Assembly: GCA_948437895.1 (NCBI GenBank)
Contig: CAOJKK010000013.1
Location: 1 to 33,893, forward strand
Direction: 5' to 3'
DNA length: 33,893 nucleotides
Origin: an uncultured Clostridium sp.
Lineage (GTDB): Bacteria; Bacillota; Clostridia; TANB77; CAG-508
The position numbers and the translations under genes are program-made. Positions 9,383-16,734 of the stretch are shown here, in pieces. The stretch's first letter is position 1; each line of letters opens with the position of its first letter. The notes beneath the pieces are model-generated. The model saw only the letters and a list, made by a program, of their open reading frames with translations, was not told the origin of the DNA and ran no database searches.

Positions 9383-9428
9383 AACGAAAGGGGACACTCC
9401 AGAGTGCACGGCAGACCCCCTTTCGTTT
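9382..9428 (+). repeat. Stop-codon-abutting hairpin element, copy 1 (def/fmt)
   Basis: AAACGAAAGGGG (9382-9393) pairs perfectly with CCCCTTTCGTTT (9417-9428). The 23-base cap holds a small hairpin CACT-CCAG-AGTG and the sequence CACGGCAGAC. The cap is shared with copies at 18655 and 32120, whereas the stems differ. There is no U-run, so it is not a classical terminator. GTTTCAAA follows, as in copy 3. Confidence 0.85.
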
Positions 9429-9457
9429 CAAACTGAATTTATTAATGAGGTGAATGT

Positions 9458-10444
9458 ATGTTAAAAGTACTATTTATGGGAACTCCAGATTTCGCAAGAG
9501 ATTCTCTAAAAGCTATATATGAAAAGGGACACGAAATCTTATCAGTAATAACAGTTCCAGACAGACCAAAAGGAAGAGGTATGAAACTTATATATAGTGA
9601 AGTAAAAGAATATGCTCTTGAAAATGGATTAGAAATTATGCAACCGGATAAATTGAGGGAAAATGAAGAGATTATAGAAAAGATTAAGGAAATGAACCCA
9701 GATGTTATATGTGTTGTAGCATATGGAAGAATACTTCCAAAAGAAATATTAGATATTCCAAAGTATGGATGTATAAATGTTCACCCATCATTACTTCCTA
9801 AATATAGAGGCTCTGCACCAATACAATGGGCAATTCTTAATGGGGATGAAAAAACTGGTGTAACAACAATGTATTTAGATGAAGAGATGGATTCAGGAGA
9901 TATAATCCTAAAAGAAGAAGTAGAAATAGATAAAGATGAAACCTCAGGAGAGTTATGGGATCGATTATCTAAAATAGGAGCAGATCTTTTAGTACAAACA
10001 TTAGAACAAATTGAGAATGGAACTGCTCCAAGAGAAAAACAAGGGAAAGAATTTACTATTGCTCCAATGTTAGAAAAATCTCAAGCAAAAATAGACTGGG
10101 AGAATAAAACAGCAAGAGAAATTAAAAATTTGGTAAGAGGATTAAATCCAATAATGGGTGCATATAGTGAACTTAACGGAAAGAAAATAAAGTTCTGGAA
10201 AGTAGATACAATAACTACAGAAGAATTTATAGAAAAATATCAAGAATTTGAAGGGTATGAATATAGATTTTCTGAAATAGAACCAGGAACAATCCTATAT
10301 GTAGACAATAAACAAGGAATATATATAATGACTAAACAAGGAATATTACTTGTATTAGAAATGCAAGGCGAAAATGCCAAAAGAATGACAGCACCTGAAT
10401 TCCTAAGAGGAAATAAAATAGAAGTAGTAGATAAATTTGAATAA
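9458..10444 (+). CDS. fmt: Methionyl-tRNA formyltransferase
   Basis: Fmt adds a formyl group from 10-formyltetrahydrofolate to Met-tRNAi. The 328-residue protein has the N-terminal MLKVLFMGTPDFA motif, the catalytic region INVHPSLLPKYRGSAPIQWAILNGD with the conserved Asn-x-His, and TGVTTMYLDEEMDSGDIIL with its Asp. The C-terminal domain contains RGLNP (about residues 227-231), where tRNA is bound. The start at 9458 follows GAGGTGA at 9448-9454. It is separated from def by the repeat element and is probably in the same transcript. Confidence 0.96.
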   Translation: MLKVLFMGTPDFARDSLKAIYEKGHEILSVITVPDRPKGRGMKLIYSEVKEYALENGLEIMQPDKLRENEEIIEKIKEMNPDVICVVAYGRILPKEILDIPKYGCINVHPSLLPKYRGSAPIQWAILNGDEKTGVTTMYLDEEMDSGDIILKEEVEIDKDETSGELWDRLSKIGADLLVQTLEQIENGTAPREKQGKEFTIAPMLEKSQAKIDWENKTAREIKNLVRGLNPIMGAYSELNGKKIKFWKVDTITTEEFIEKYQEFEGYEYRFSEIEPGTILYVDNKQGIYIMTKQGILLVLEMQGENAKRMTAPEFLRGNKIEVVDKFE

Positions 10445-10450
10445 AAACAG

Positions 10451-10496
10451 GGGGACTGCCCTAGATTTTAAGATAAAATTCTAGGGGGAAGTCCCT
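10451..10496. terminator. Bidirectional terminator after fmt
   Basis: A long interrupted hairpin: GGGACT (10452-10457) with AGTCCC (10490-10495), CCCTAGA with TCTAGGG, and TTTTA with TAAAA at the tip. It touches the stop codon of the convergent minus-strand gene (10495-10497). It begins with a GGGGGACT motif like the dispersed element but lacks that element's apical sequence. Confidence 0.8.
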
Positions 10497-11288
10497 ATTT
10501 ATTTGTCTCTAAATTAGAGAGCATAAGACCAGCAATAAAAGATATAACTAATAAAAATATTGAAATTAATCCGTGTATATCAAATGTAAAACCAGGATAT
10601 ATAACAAGAATAGAACCAAGTATAAATCCAATAATTCCAAAATAAGTATAAGATTTAGCAAACTTAAATAAAAAATTAATTAAGCATAGGAATATTAGTC
10701 CACCAATTAAAAGGCCAATAGCCATTGGAACAAGAATTGATAAATTAATAGTAGAAATAGCAGATAAATACAATTCATATAACCCAAGCATCATTAGTAT
10801 TACAGTTTTGCTAACACCAGGAATAACAATACCAGCAGACATTAGAGTACCAGCAAGTATTAAATATGAATTAGAGTTCATATATGAAGTTGTATTTAAT
10901 GAATTCTCTAATACAACTAGGTATATACTAAAAGAAAAAGTAACAAGTAAACAAAGAATATGTGGCAGTGTTACTTTTTTAATATCAGCTTGTTTTACTA
11001 CAAGTCTTAAACTACCGAAGTATTAAACCAATAAATGCAAAAGAAGCCTCCATATAAAATTTATCAAAAGCAAGTTTAAGTAAATTTCCAAAACCAAAAA
11101 TACCAATAAACACTCCAAGAGCAATTGGAAGAATAAATCTCAAATTGTTTTTAACATCTTTAAAAAAATGTAATATACTATCAACAATTCTTTCATACAA
11201 ACCAAAACAGCACAAAAAAACTCCGACTACTTATTCCAGGAAGTATTGCACCTGCACCAATTAAAATACCTGCAAACAAATTACTCAT
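10495..11288 (-). CDS. DUF368/PopT-type undecaprenyl-phosphate transporter, two +1 frameshifts
   Basis: Joined across two breaks this is a 263-residue, multi-pass membrane protein of the DUF368 family, whose members (PopT/UptA group) have been implicated in returning undecaprenyl phosphate across the membrane. The N-terminus MSNLFAGILIGAGAILPGISSGVFL...GLYERI matches the family's hallmark PGVSGG signature, and a second related copy (SAGIVIPGVSKTVILMMLGLYELYL) lies at about residues 150-172. The breaks are at 11225 (after residue 21, in the PGISSG motif) and at 11017 (after residue 90, GLIL-GSLRL). In both, one C is skipped before a GGN codon. GGAGGAGTT directly precedes the ATG. It is divergent from splB and convergent with fmt. 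Confidence 0.88.
11015..11017 (-). other. CGG +1 frameshift site 2 in the DUF368 gene
   Basis: On the coding strand ctt-CGG-tag: the zero frame stops immediately. Skipping C gives ctt-ggt-agt and the remaining 173 codons of the gene in frame. The plus strand reads CCG here. Confidence 0.88.
11223..11225 (-). other. CGG +1 frameshift site 1 in the DUF368 gene
   Basis: On the coding strand agt-CGG-agt; skipping C gives agt-gga-gtt, restoring PGISSGVFL, the family's most conserved motif. The zero frame would end about ten codons later. Confidence 0.88.
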
Positions 11289-11300
11289 AACTCCTCCAAT

Positions 11301-11350
11301 GTCCCAAAGGGGACGTTTCTTAATGGGACATATTGTCCCAAAAGGGACAG
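11301..11350. repeat. Overlapping GTCCC/GGGAC hairpins in the intergenic region
   Basis: GTCCC-AAAG-GGGAC (11301-11314), TGGGACA-TAT-TGTCCCA (11324-11340) and TGTCCC-AAAAA-GGGACA (11334-11350) overlap, so the second and third cannot form together. It lies between the divergent DUF368 and splB genes and ends immediately upstream of the GGAGGAG of the DUF368 gene, so it would be part of that gene's leader. Its use as a switch is inference. Confidence 0.65.
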
Positions 11351-11470
11351 ATGTTAATTTACAAAATTTCATTTCTTAATTATATTTATATGTTTTTTTA
11401 CAAAAATTATTATCATAAAAAGTTAATAAAATTTTGATTTACGGCAAACCTAAAATATGAGGTGATATGC

Positions 11471-12475
11471 ATGTTTATACCCAAAGCTATATATTATGAA
11501 CCTAAATCAAGAGAATATGAATTAGGAAGAAAACTATTAGATACTTATGAGCAAAATGGAGTTACACTAATTCCAATAGAAAATCATAATAATATTGAAG
11601 AAATGAGAAAAAAGCAGAATTCAGAATTTGCAAATATGAAGAAAAATCTAATTATTGGAGTTAGAAAAACACATAAGTTTGTTCCAAATCATAAAGTGTC
11701 AGATTTTTTAGTTCCATATACATCATCAGGATGTACAGCAATGTGTATGTATTGTTATCTTGTATGCAATTATAATAAATGTTCATATATGAGACTGTTT
11801 GTTAATAGAGAACAAATGCTAGATAAAATTATAAAAGTTGCAAATGAAAGTGAAAAAGAATTAACATTTGAAATTGGTAGTAATAGTGATTTAATATTAG
11901 AAAATACAATTACTCATAATTTGGAATGGACAATAGAAAACTTTAATAAAGCAGAAAAAGGTTATTTAACTTTCCCAACTAAATTTGATATGGTAGACCC
12001 AATATTAAGTTTAAACCATAATGGAAAAATAATAGTAAGAATGAGTATGAATCCAGAAGAGATTATTAATAAAGTAGAGTTTGGAACATCTAGACTAAAT
12101 AATAGGATTAAAGCAATAAATAAACTAAAAGAAGCGGGGTATAAAGTAGGAATATTAATTGCACCTATTGTATTAGTTGATAATTGGAAAGAATTATATG
12201 AAGAATTAATAATAAAACTATCAGAAGAACTAAGCGAAGAAGTTAAAAAAGATGCAATATTTGAGCTGATATTTATGACATATAGCTATGTACACAAAAT
12301 GATAAATAGAGAAGCTTTTCCTAATGCTATAGATTTGTTTAATCCTGATATTATGACAGGAAGAGGTAGAGGAAAGTATATGTATAAAAAAGAAATAAGG
12401 GAAGATGGGGAAGAATTTCTAAGAGGAATTATGCAAAAGTATTTTCCTAATAATAGGATATTATATATTGTTTAA
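11471..12475 (+). CDS. splB: Spore photoproduct lyase-like radical SAM protein
   Basis: The 334-residue protein carries the radical-SAM cluster with the spacing C-x3-C-x2-C in SGCTAMCMYCYLVCN (around residue 90). The surrounding sequence agrees with spore photoproduct lyase: MFIPKAIYYEP at the start, the LTFEIGSNSDL segment, and YKVGILIAPIVLVDNW. Spore photoproduct lyase reverses the thymine dimer formed in spore DNA by UV at germination. I use ATG 11471, 6 bases after AGGTG; the GTG at 11462 is inside the ribosome binding site. No in-frame CGG or frame break is present. Its presence fits the neighbouring sigK and a spore-forming host. Confidence 0.9.
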   Translation: MFIPKAIYYEPKSREYELGRKLLDTYEQNGVTLIPIENHNNIEEMRKKQNSEFANMKKNLIIGVRKTHKFVPNHKVSDFLVPYTSSGCTAMCMYCYLVCNYNKCSYMRLFVNREQMLDKIIKVANESEKELTFEIGSNSDLILENTITHNLEWTIENFNKAEKGYLTFPTKFDMVDPILSLNHNGKIIVRMSMNPEEIINKVEFGTSRLNNRIKAINKLKEAGYKVGILIAPIVLVDNWKELYEELIIKLSEELSEEVKKDAIFELIFMTYSYVHKMINREAFPNAIDLFNPDIMTGRGRGKYMYKKEIREDGEEFLRGIMQKYFPNNRILYIV

Positions 12476-12549
12476 AAAATTTATAGGGGTCATGCACTTT
12501 TATTTTCTTCAAACATATAATTTGTTATGAGGAAAACGGAGGTGCATTT

Positions 12550-13255
12550 ATGCCACTAATATATTTATCTGGATTTTTAGCGTTTTGTAAAACAGCTATT
12601 TTTGTTTTTGGCTATATATCAAATAATAGCCTATTTCCAGAACCATTATCACCAGAAGAAGAAAATGAGTATTTAGAAAGGTATATGAATGGAGATGAAG
12701 AAGCAAGAAATATTCTAATTGAGAGAAATTTAAGATTAGTAGCACATATATGTAAAAAATATAATATACCTAATGTGGATAATGATGATTTGATTTCAAT
12801 AGGTACAATAGGACTTATAAAAGGAATTAATACATTTAATACTGATAAAGGAGTAAGACTTGCTACATATGCATCGAGATGTATAGATAATGAAATACTT
12901 ATGCATTTAAGAAGTATAAAGAAACTAGGAGCAGAAGTATATTTAAATGAACCTATAGGAAAAGATAAAGATGATAACGAGATTTCATTAATTGATATAC
13001 TAGAAAATGATGAGAAAAGTATAGAAGATGAAATTGATTTGAAAATAAAGACTAAAAAGTTATATGATAGAATGAAAGATATTCTAAAAGGAAGAGAAAA
13101 AACTATTATAGAACTAAGATTTGGACTTCGGTGGAACTAAACCTAAGACACAAAATCAGATAGCAGAAATGATGGGTATTTCAAGAAGTTATGTATCTAG
13201 AATAGAGAAAAAGGCAATAGGCAAACTAAATAGTAAATTAGCACGCGAGCTGTAA
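12550..13255 (+). CDS. sigK: Sporulation sigma factor SigK, read through one +1 frameshift
   Basis: SigK is the late mother-cell sigma factor. Read through the break the product has 234 residues. The start MPLIYLSGFLAFCKTAIFVFGYISNNSLFPEPLS resembles the SigK/SigE pro-sequence, region 2 is NLRLVAHICKKYNI...DDLISIGTIGLIKGINTF...ATYASRCIDNEI, and region 4 is [43 protein letters not shown]. The break at 13129 (after residue 193) lies at the first Gly of GLGGT; without the shift the frame ends after three codons and the DNA-binding helix-turn-helix is lost. The ATG has GGAGGTG 5 bases upstream. A GTCAT (12489) and CATATAAT (12514) pair resembles mother-cell promoters but is spaced too wide to be sure. 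Confidence 0.93.
13129..13131 (+). other. CGG +1 frameshift site in sigK
   Basis: ctt-CGG-tgg-aac-taa in the zero frame; skipping C gives ctt-ggt-gga-act-aaa (Leu-Gly-Gly-Thr-Lys). The shift decides whether region 4.2 is made at all. Confidence 0.9.
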
Positions 13256-13264
13256 ACAGGCTCG

Positions 13265-13350
13265 CTTATTTGTATTCTAAAACCCCCAAACTATCTTGGG
13301 GTTTTAGAATACAAATAAGAAAAGTTAAGAATTAAAACCTTAACTTTTTT
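13265..13350 (+). terminator. Two consecutive hairpin terminators after sigK
   Basis: A perfect 22-bp stem (13265-13286 with 13298-13319; loop around CAAACTATCTT) is followed immediately by a second hairpin AAAAGTTAAG / CTTAACTTTT with a T-run (13320-13350). A third small GCGAGC/GCTCGC hairpin overlaps the sigK stop. The double arrangement gives tight separation of sigK from pgi. Confidence 0.88.
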
Positions 13351-13448
13351 ATATAAATCTCAAAAAACTATTTCTAAATTTTATTTGTTGTGATAGGATA
13401 TAAATAAATTAATACAAATGATAATAAATATATAGAGGAGTGATGCAA

Positions 13449-14762
13449 ATGCCAAATATCAAATTAGATTTAAGTTACAGTGGAATAACAGAAAAAGAGT
13501 TCTTTGAATACGAAGAACAAGTTAAACAAATATATAATGATTTAAATGAAAAAGCAAAAGACGAAAATGAATTTGTAGGATGGTTGAAATTACCAACTAG
13601 CTATAATAGAAAAGAGTTCGATAGAATAAAAAAGGCAGCCAAAAGAATAAGAAAAGATTCAGAAGTTTTAGTTGTAATTGGTATAGGAGGATCATATTTG
13701 GGAGCAAGGGCAGTAATTGAAAGTTTAACTAGTAACTTCGCAAATATGTTTCCAGAGAGCATAAGAAAATCACCACAAATATTTTTTGTTGGAAATAGCA
13801 TTAGTCCAAACTATATAAATGAGTTAATAGATTGTATTGGAGATAAAGATATATCAATAAATGTTATATCAAAATCAGGGACAACAACAGAACCAGCAAT
13901 TGCATTTAGAATATTTAGAGAATATATGGAAAGCAAGTATGGAGCAGATGAAGCGAGCAAGAGAATATATGTAACAACAGATAAAAAGAAAGGTGCTTTA
14001 AAACAACTTGCAGAGGAAGAAGAATATGAAACATTTGTAATACCAGATAATGTAGGTGGAAGATTTTCAGTTCTAACGCCAGTAGGACTTCTTCCAATTG
14101 CAGTAGCTGGAATAGATATAGATAAGCTTATGGAGGGTGCTAAAAATGCACAATTCAATTATGCTGATAGCAGTATAAAATATAATCAATGCTATAAATA
14201 TGCAGTAGCAAGAAATATATTATATAAAAATGATAAAAATATAGAGATACTTGCAAACTATGAACCAAAGCTTCACTATTTTACAGAATGGTGGAAACAA
14301 CTATATGGAGAAAGCGAAGGAAAAGATCAAAAAGGGATATTCCCAGCAGGAGTTGATTTAAGTACAGACTTACATTCTATGGGACAATATATTCAGGATG
14401 GAAGAAGAAATCTTTTTGAAACAGTAATAAACGTAGATAAATCTAGAACAGATATAAAAATAAAAAGAGATGAAGACAATGTTGATGGGTTAAACTTTAT
14501 AGCAAATAAAACAATGGACTATGTAAATAAAAAAGCAATGCAAGGAACAATAGAGGCCCATGTAGAAGGGGGAGTACCAAACATTGTTATAAACATAAGT
14601 GAACTAAATGAAGAAACAATAGGAGAATTAATATATTTCTTTGAGCTTGCATGTGCTATATCAGGGAGCATATTAGGAGTGAATCCATTTGATCAACCAG
14701 GAGTAGAAGCATATAAAACAAATATGTTTAGATTACTTGGAAAACCAGGATATGAAAAATAA
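13449..14762 (+). CDS. pgi: Glucose-6-phosphate isomerase
   Basis: The enzyme interconverts glucose-6-phosphate and fructose-6-phosphate. The 437-residue protein is of the short bacterial type and has [18 protein letters not shown], the phosphate-binding [15 protein letters not shown] (about residues 139-153), [19 protein letters not shown], and the C-terminal [20 protein letters not shown] choose ATG 13449, which is 8 bases after GAGGAG; the ATG at 13443 and the GTG at 13440 lie too close to that site. No in-frame CGG is present. Confidence 0.95.
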   Translation: MPNIKLDLSYSGITEKEFFEYEEQVKQIYNDLNEKAKDENEFVGWLKLPTSYNRKEFDRIKKAAKRIRKDSEVLVVIGIGGSYLGARAVIESLTSNFANMFPESIRKSPQIFFVGNSISPNYINELIDCIGDKDISINVISKSGTTTEPAIAFRIFREYMESKYGADEASKRIYVTTDKKKGALKQLAEEEEYETFVIPDNVGGRFSVLTPVGLLPIAVAGIDIDKLMEGAKNAQFNYADSSIKYNQCYKYAVARNILYKNDKNIEILANYEPKLHYFTEWWKQLYGESEGKDQKGIFPAGVDLSTDLHSMGQYIQDGRRNLFETVINVDKSRTDIKIKRDEDNVDGLNFIANKTMDYVNKKAMQGTIEAHVEGGVPNIVINISELNEETIGELIYFFELACAISGSILGVNPFDQPGVEAYKTNMFRLLGKPGYEK

Positions 14763-14795
14763 GTCGAAAAAAATCAAATATATTAATACGAGATA

Positions 14796-14824
14796 TTGTA
14801 AAATTGACATAAAAGTGATATACT
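14796..14824 (+). promoter_or_regulatory. Promoter upstream of the hypothetical gene at 14872
   Basis: TTGTAA (14796-14801) and TATACT (14819-14824) with a 17-base spacer. Its -10 box overlaps the 5' arm of the hairpin at 14822, so the two signals serve different transcripts. Confidence 0.5.
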
Positions 14825-14856
14825 AAAAAAACCTAGCATAGCTAGAGTTTTTTAGT
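14822..14856 (+). terminator. Hairpin that probably terminates pgi
   Basis: ACTAAAAAA pairs with TTTTTTAGT and CTAGC with GCTAG around an ATA loop; the 3' arm supplies the T-run. It ends one base before the ribosome binding site of the next gene. An alternative is an RNA structure in that gene's leader. Confidence 0.6.
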
Positions 14857-14871
14857 AAAGGAGTAAAGACA

Positions 14872-15366
14872 ATGAAACACTTGAAACGGAGTAATTATCG
14901 GGAGGAAACAAGAAGAGCTATAAATAGCTACTATTGTGATGATAATGAATCCAGAATCGTAAAAGACCAAATTGATCAGACTTGGGAAAGAAGAGAAAGA
15001 GAGGAAAAATTCAAAATTCTTAGAGAAACCAGGTTGTCTTGGGTAATATATAACTCTATAATCGATAACGATTGTTTGGATGATACAGTAGATATTGAAG
15101 AATATCTTAATGGCACAGATGAGGTTAAAGACCCCGTTGAACCTACGGAAGTATATTCAAAGATTAAAAAAAGGGCAGATCGAAGAAGAACAACTGTATT
15201 TGCTAAAAAGCGATTGATTAAAAAGAGAGAAGATGCCAACAAAAATTTGGACAAGAGAATAGAGTATGATGAAAAAAATGCTCGTTCTCATAAAAGTGAA
15301 GGACTTGATTCACGCGTTAAAAGAATTGTTACTCTTGATAAAAGAGTGGATAGATTTAAACGCTAA
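14872..15366 (+). CDS. Charged hypothetical protein, foreign-looking codon use
   Basis: I do not recognise this 164-residue protein. It is very rich in Arg, Lys, Glu and Asp, with no signal peptide or membrane segment; a central acidic part (DNDCLDDTVDIEEYLNGTDEV) is followed by a basic tail. Codon use differs from the neighbours: codons 6 and 10 are CGG, and CGC, CGA and ACG/CCC appear. If CGG causes a +1 shift in this cell, the product would end shortly after codon 6. GGAG precedes the ATG by about 9 bases and a terminator follows at 15374. It may be a recent acquisition. Its function is unknown. Confidence 0.7.
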   Translation: MKHLKRSNYREETRRAINSYYCDDNESRIVKDQIDQTWERREREEKFKILRETRLSWVIYNSIIDNDCLDDTVDIEEYLNGTDEVKDPVEPTEVYSKIKKRADRRRTTVFAKKRLIKKREDANKNLDKRIEYDEKNARSHKSEGLDSRVKRIVTLDKRVDRFKR

Positions 15367-15373
15367 CTCCTAT

Positions 15374-15400
15374 AAAGGGATGCTGTGATAGCATCCCTTT
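15374..15400 (+). terminator. Terminator after the hypothetical gene at 14872
   Basis: AAAGGGATGCT-GTGAT-AGCATCCCTTT, a perfect 11-bp stem with a 5-base loop; the 3' arm ends in TTT and is followed by AATCATT, so the U-run is short. Confidence 0.85.
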
Positions 15401-15471
15401 AATCATTATATGTAGAATCATTAAATTTGCTAGATTATATAATTTAAATATATTTTGATAAAATATAAACC

Positions 15472-15500
15472 TTGACAAGAATTATAAAAAATAGTAAAAT
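15472..15500 (+). promoter_or_regulatory. Promoter of the structured RNA
   Basis: TTGACA (15472-15477), 17-base spacer, TAAAAT (15495-15500). It is near consensus and fires into a stretch without any open frame, with a start expected near 15507. Confidence 0.82.
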
Positions 15501-15506
15501 GTTAAC

Positions 15507-15824
15507 ATAAACTAAGTGTTTTTATACTTAGACTGGAAAGAGCATGATTTGGTGCGAGAGCACTACTTGATAACTATCCCTCATAAGTTTATAGTTAAAG
15601 ATGGTAGATGCCGGTACAAGAAATGATTTTTTCAAAGCTCTAATTTCCAGACACCGGAATGTGTTATATATCAAGCGGTGTTGTACTTTCTAATTGGTGC
15701 TAAAGATAATCCAGTGTGGCTCTTATCACAATTAGACCTAAGGGGGGCGTGCCGTTGCCTCCTGCCCTTTAGGGTTGCTTAAAGCGTGATTGGTACTGCA
15801 TTTATGTGGTACCAATTGCTTTTT
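15507..15824 (+). ncRNA. Large structured noncoding RNA, class not assigned
   Basis: About 320 bases lie between a consensus promoter and an intrinsic terminator (ATTGGTAC, 12-base loop, GTACCAAT, T-run). No coding frame is visible. Stems that I can pair by eye are: CTAAGT/ACTTAG (15512-15531); a long-range stem CTGGAAA-GAGC with GCTC-(TAA)-TTTCCAG (15533-15543 with 15637-15650) enclosing GTGC-GAGA-GCAC, a GNRA tetraloop hairpin, and AACTAT/ATAGTT; ACACCG/CGGTGT (15651-15681); TCTAATTG/CAATTAG A (15689-15736); and CCTAAGGG...GCCCTTTAGG (15737-15773). It lacks the landmarks of RNase P RNA, tmRNA and SRP RNA. The raiA class of clostridial RNAs is one candidate, but I cannot confirm it. Confidence 0.78.
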
Positions 15825-15833
15825 AAATATAGA

Positions 15834-15861
15834 TTGACAAAATTGAAAAAAGTAGTATAAT
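15834..15861 (+). promoter_or_regulatory. Promoter of the thrS operon leader
   Basis: TTGACA (15834-15839), 16-base spacer, TATAAT (15856-15861), 10 bases downstream of the structured-RNA terminator. Confidence 0.85.
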
Positions 15862-15867
15862 TATTAA

Positions 15868-16101
15868 TAGTTGAATATAAAAACTGTGATGAGACAAAGT
15901 AAGATAAAGGTTGCTTTTAGAGAGAATTAGTGGTACGCTGAAAGCTAATTTAAGAAAACATATCTGAAAAACTACCTCTGAGTTTCTAATTAAAAGTTAG
16001 ACGTTTAAAGCACGATATAGCTTTACCTAAAGTTAAATTTTAGGGTGGAACCGTGTAAATAGCACCCCTAATAGATAATTGTTATCTATTAGGGGTTTTT
16101 G
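15868..16101 (+). promoter_or_regulatory. T-box riboswitch (threonine) upstream of yjjX-thrS
   Basis: T-box leaders bind a specific uncharged tRNA, whose CCA end pairs with the T-box sequence and prevents termination. Here the T-box is AGGGTGGAACCGTG (16042-16055; consensus AGGGUGGNACCGCG). The competing terminator is CCCCTAATAGATAA / TTATCTATTAGGGG (16065-16095) with a T-run. A stem-I region with AGAGAG and GGTACG...CTGAAAG precedes it. An ACC triplet (15974-15976) in CTACCTCTGAG sits in the position expected for the specifier, matching tRNA-Thr and the thrS gene downstream. The specifier assignment is by eye and less sure than the T-box itself. Confidence 0.92.
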
Positions 16102-16117
16102 TTTTGAAGGGAGAAAT

Positions 16118-16721
16118 ATGTTAGTATCTATAGGAACAAGAAGTATGCCAAAAGTTATTGCAATAACAAGAGCATTTTCTAGATATCCTGAAATATGGAT
16201 AAATGATTCGGATAAAATAGAATATCAGATAATGCCAAAAGATGTAAGAAATGATGATAAACAAGGACAAGAAAAAGATAACTTCTCAGGTGTATCATGT
16301 AATCCCATGACACTTGAAGAAACTATTAATGGTGCAAAGAATAGAGCAAAAAATGCATTCGAATACGCACAGGAAAGAAATCGGCACATGTAGCTATGGA
16401 GTAGGAATAGAAGCAGGGATGTATGAAGTTCCAGATGTAGATACTGGATATATGGATGCAAGTATATGTGCAATATATGATGGGAATAATTATTATATAG
16501 GATTTAGTCCATCATTTGAGTATCCTAAAACAGTTGTAGAAAGAGTATTGCAAGGTGAAGAATTAGGATTAATGGAAGATGTATTTGGAAGTACAGCAAA
16601 AGGAAGAAAAGGTGCAATAGGAGTACTTACAAATGGAAGAATATATAGAGATGAATTAGATGAGTATGCTGTCATTATGGCACTTACAAAAATAGTATCG
16701 AAAGATGTATATAATAAGTAA
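16118..16721 (+). CDS. yjjX: YjjX-type non-canonical purine NTP phosphatase (DUF84), one +1 frameshift
   Basis: Proteins of this family hydrolyse ITP and XTP, cleaning deaminated purines from the nucleotide pool. Joined across one break the product has 200 residues. The N-terminal MLVSIGTRSMPKVIAITRAF resembles the TTNPAK-type start; the centre has GAKNRAKNAF then YGVGIEAGM, and the end has GEELGLMEDVFG...GRKGAIGVLTNGRI and AVIMAL, as in Escherichia coli YjjX. The break is at 16382 (after residue 88): aat-CGG-cac-atg-tag becomes aat-(c)-ggc-aca-tgt. The start at 16118 follows a GGGAG site; an upstream in-frame ATG at 16079 lies inside the T-box terminator and is unlikely. It is the first gene after the T-box and is 13 bases from thrS. 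Confidence 0.82.
16382..16384 (+). other. CGG +1 frameshift site in yjjX
   Basis: aat-CGG-cac-atg-tag in the zero frame, stopping after three codons; skipping C gives ggc-aca-tgt-agc-tat-gga and the rest of the family sequence. Confidence 0.85.
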
Positions 16722-16734
16722 AGGAGAGAGGAAA

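Noticed and set aside
12489..12521. A sporulation-type promoter (GTCAT ... CATATAAT) for sigK
   Set aside because: The boxes resemble mother-cell promoters but the spacing is about three bases longer than expected; not strong enough to list as a feature.
16079..16117. Upstream ATG at 16079 as the yjjX start
   Set aside because: It lies within the T-box terminator 3' arm; ATG 16118 has a proper ribosome binding site and fits the family N-terminus.
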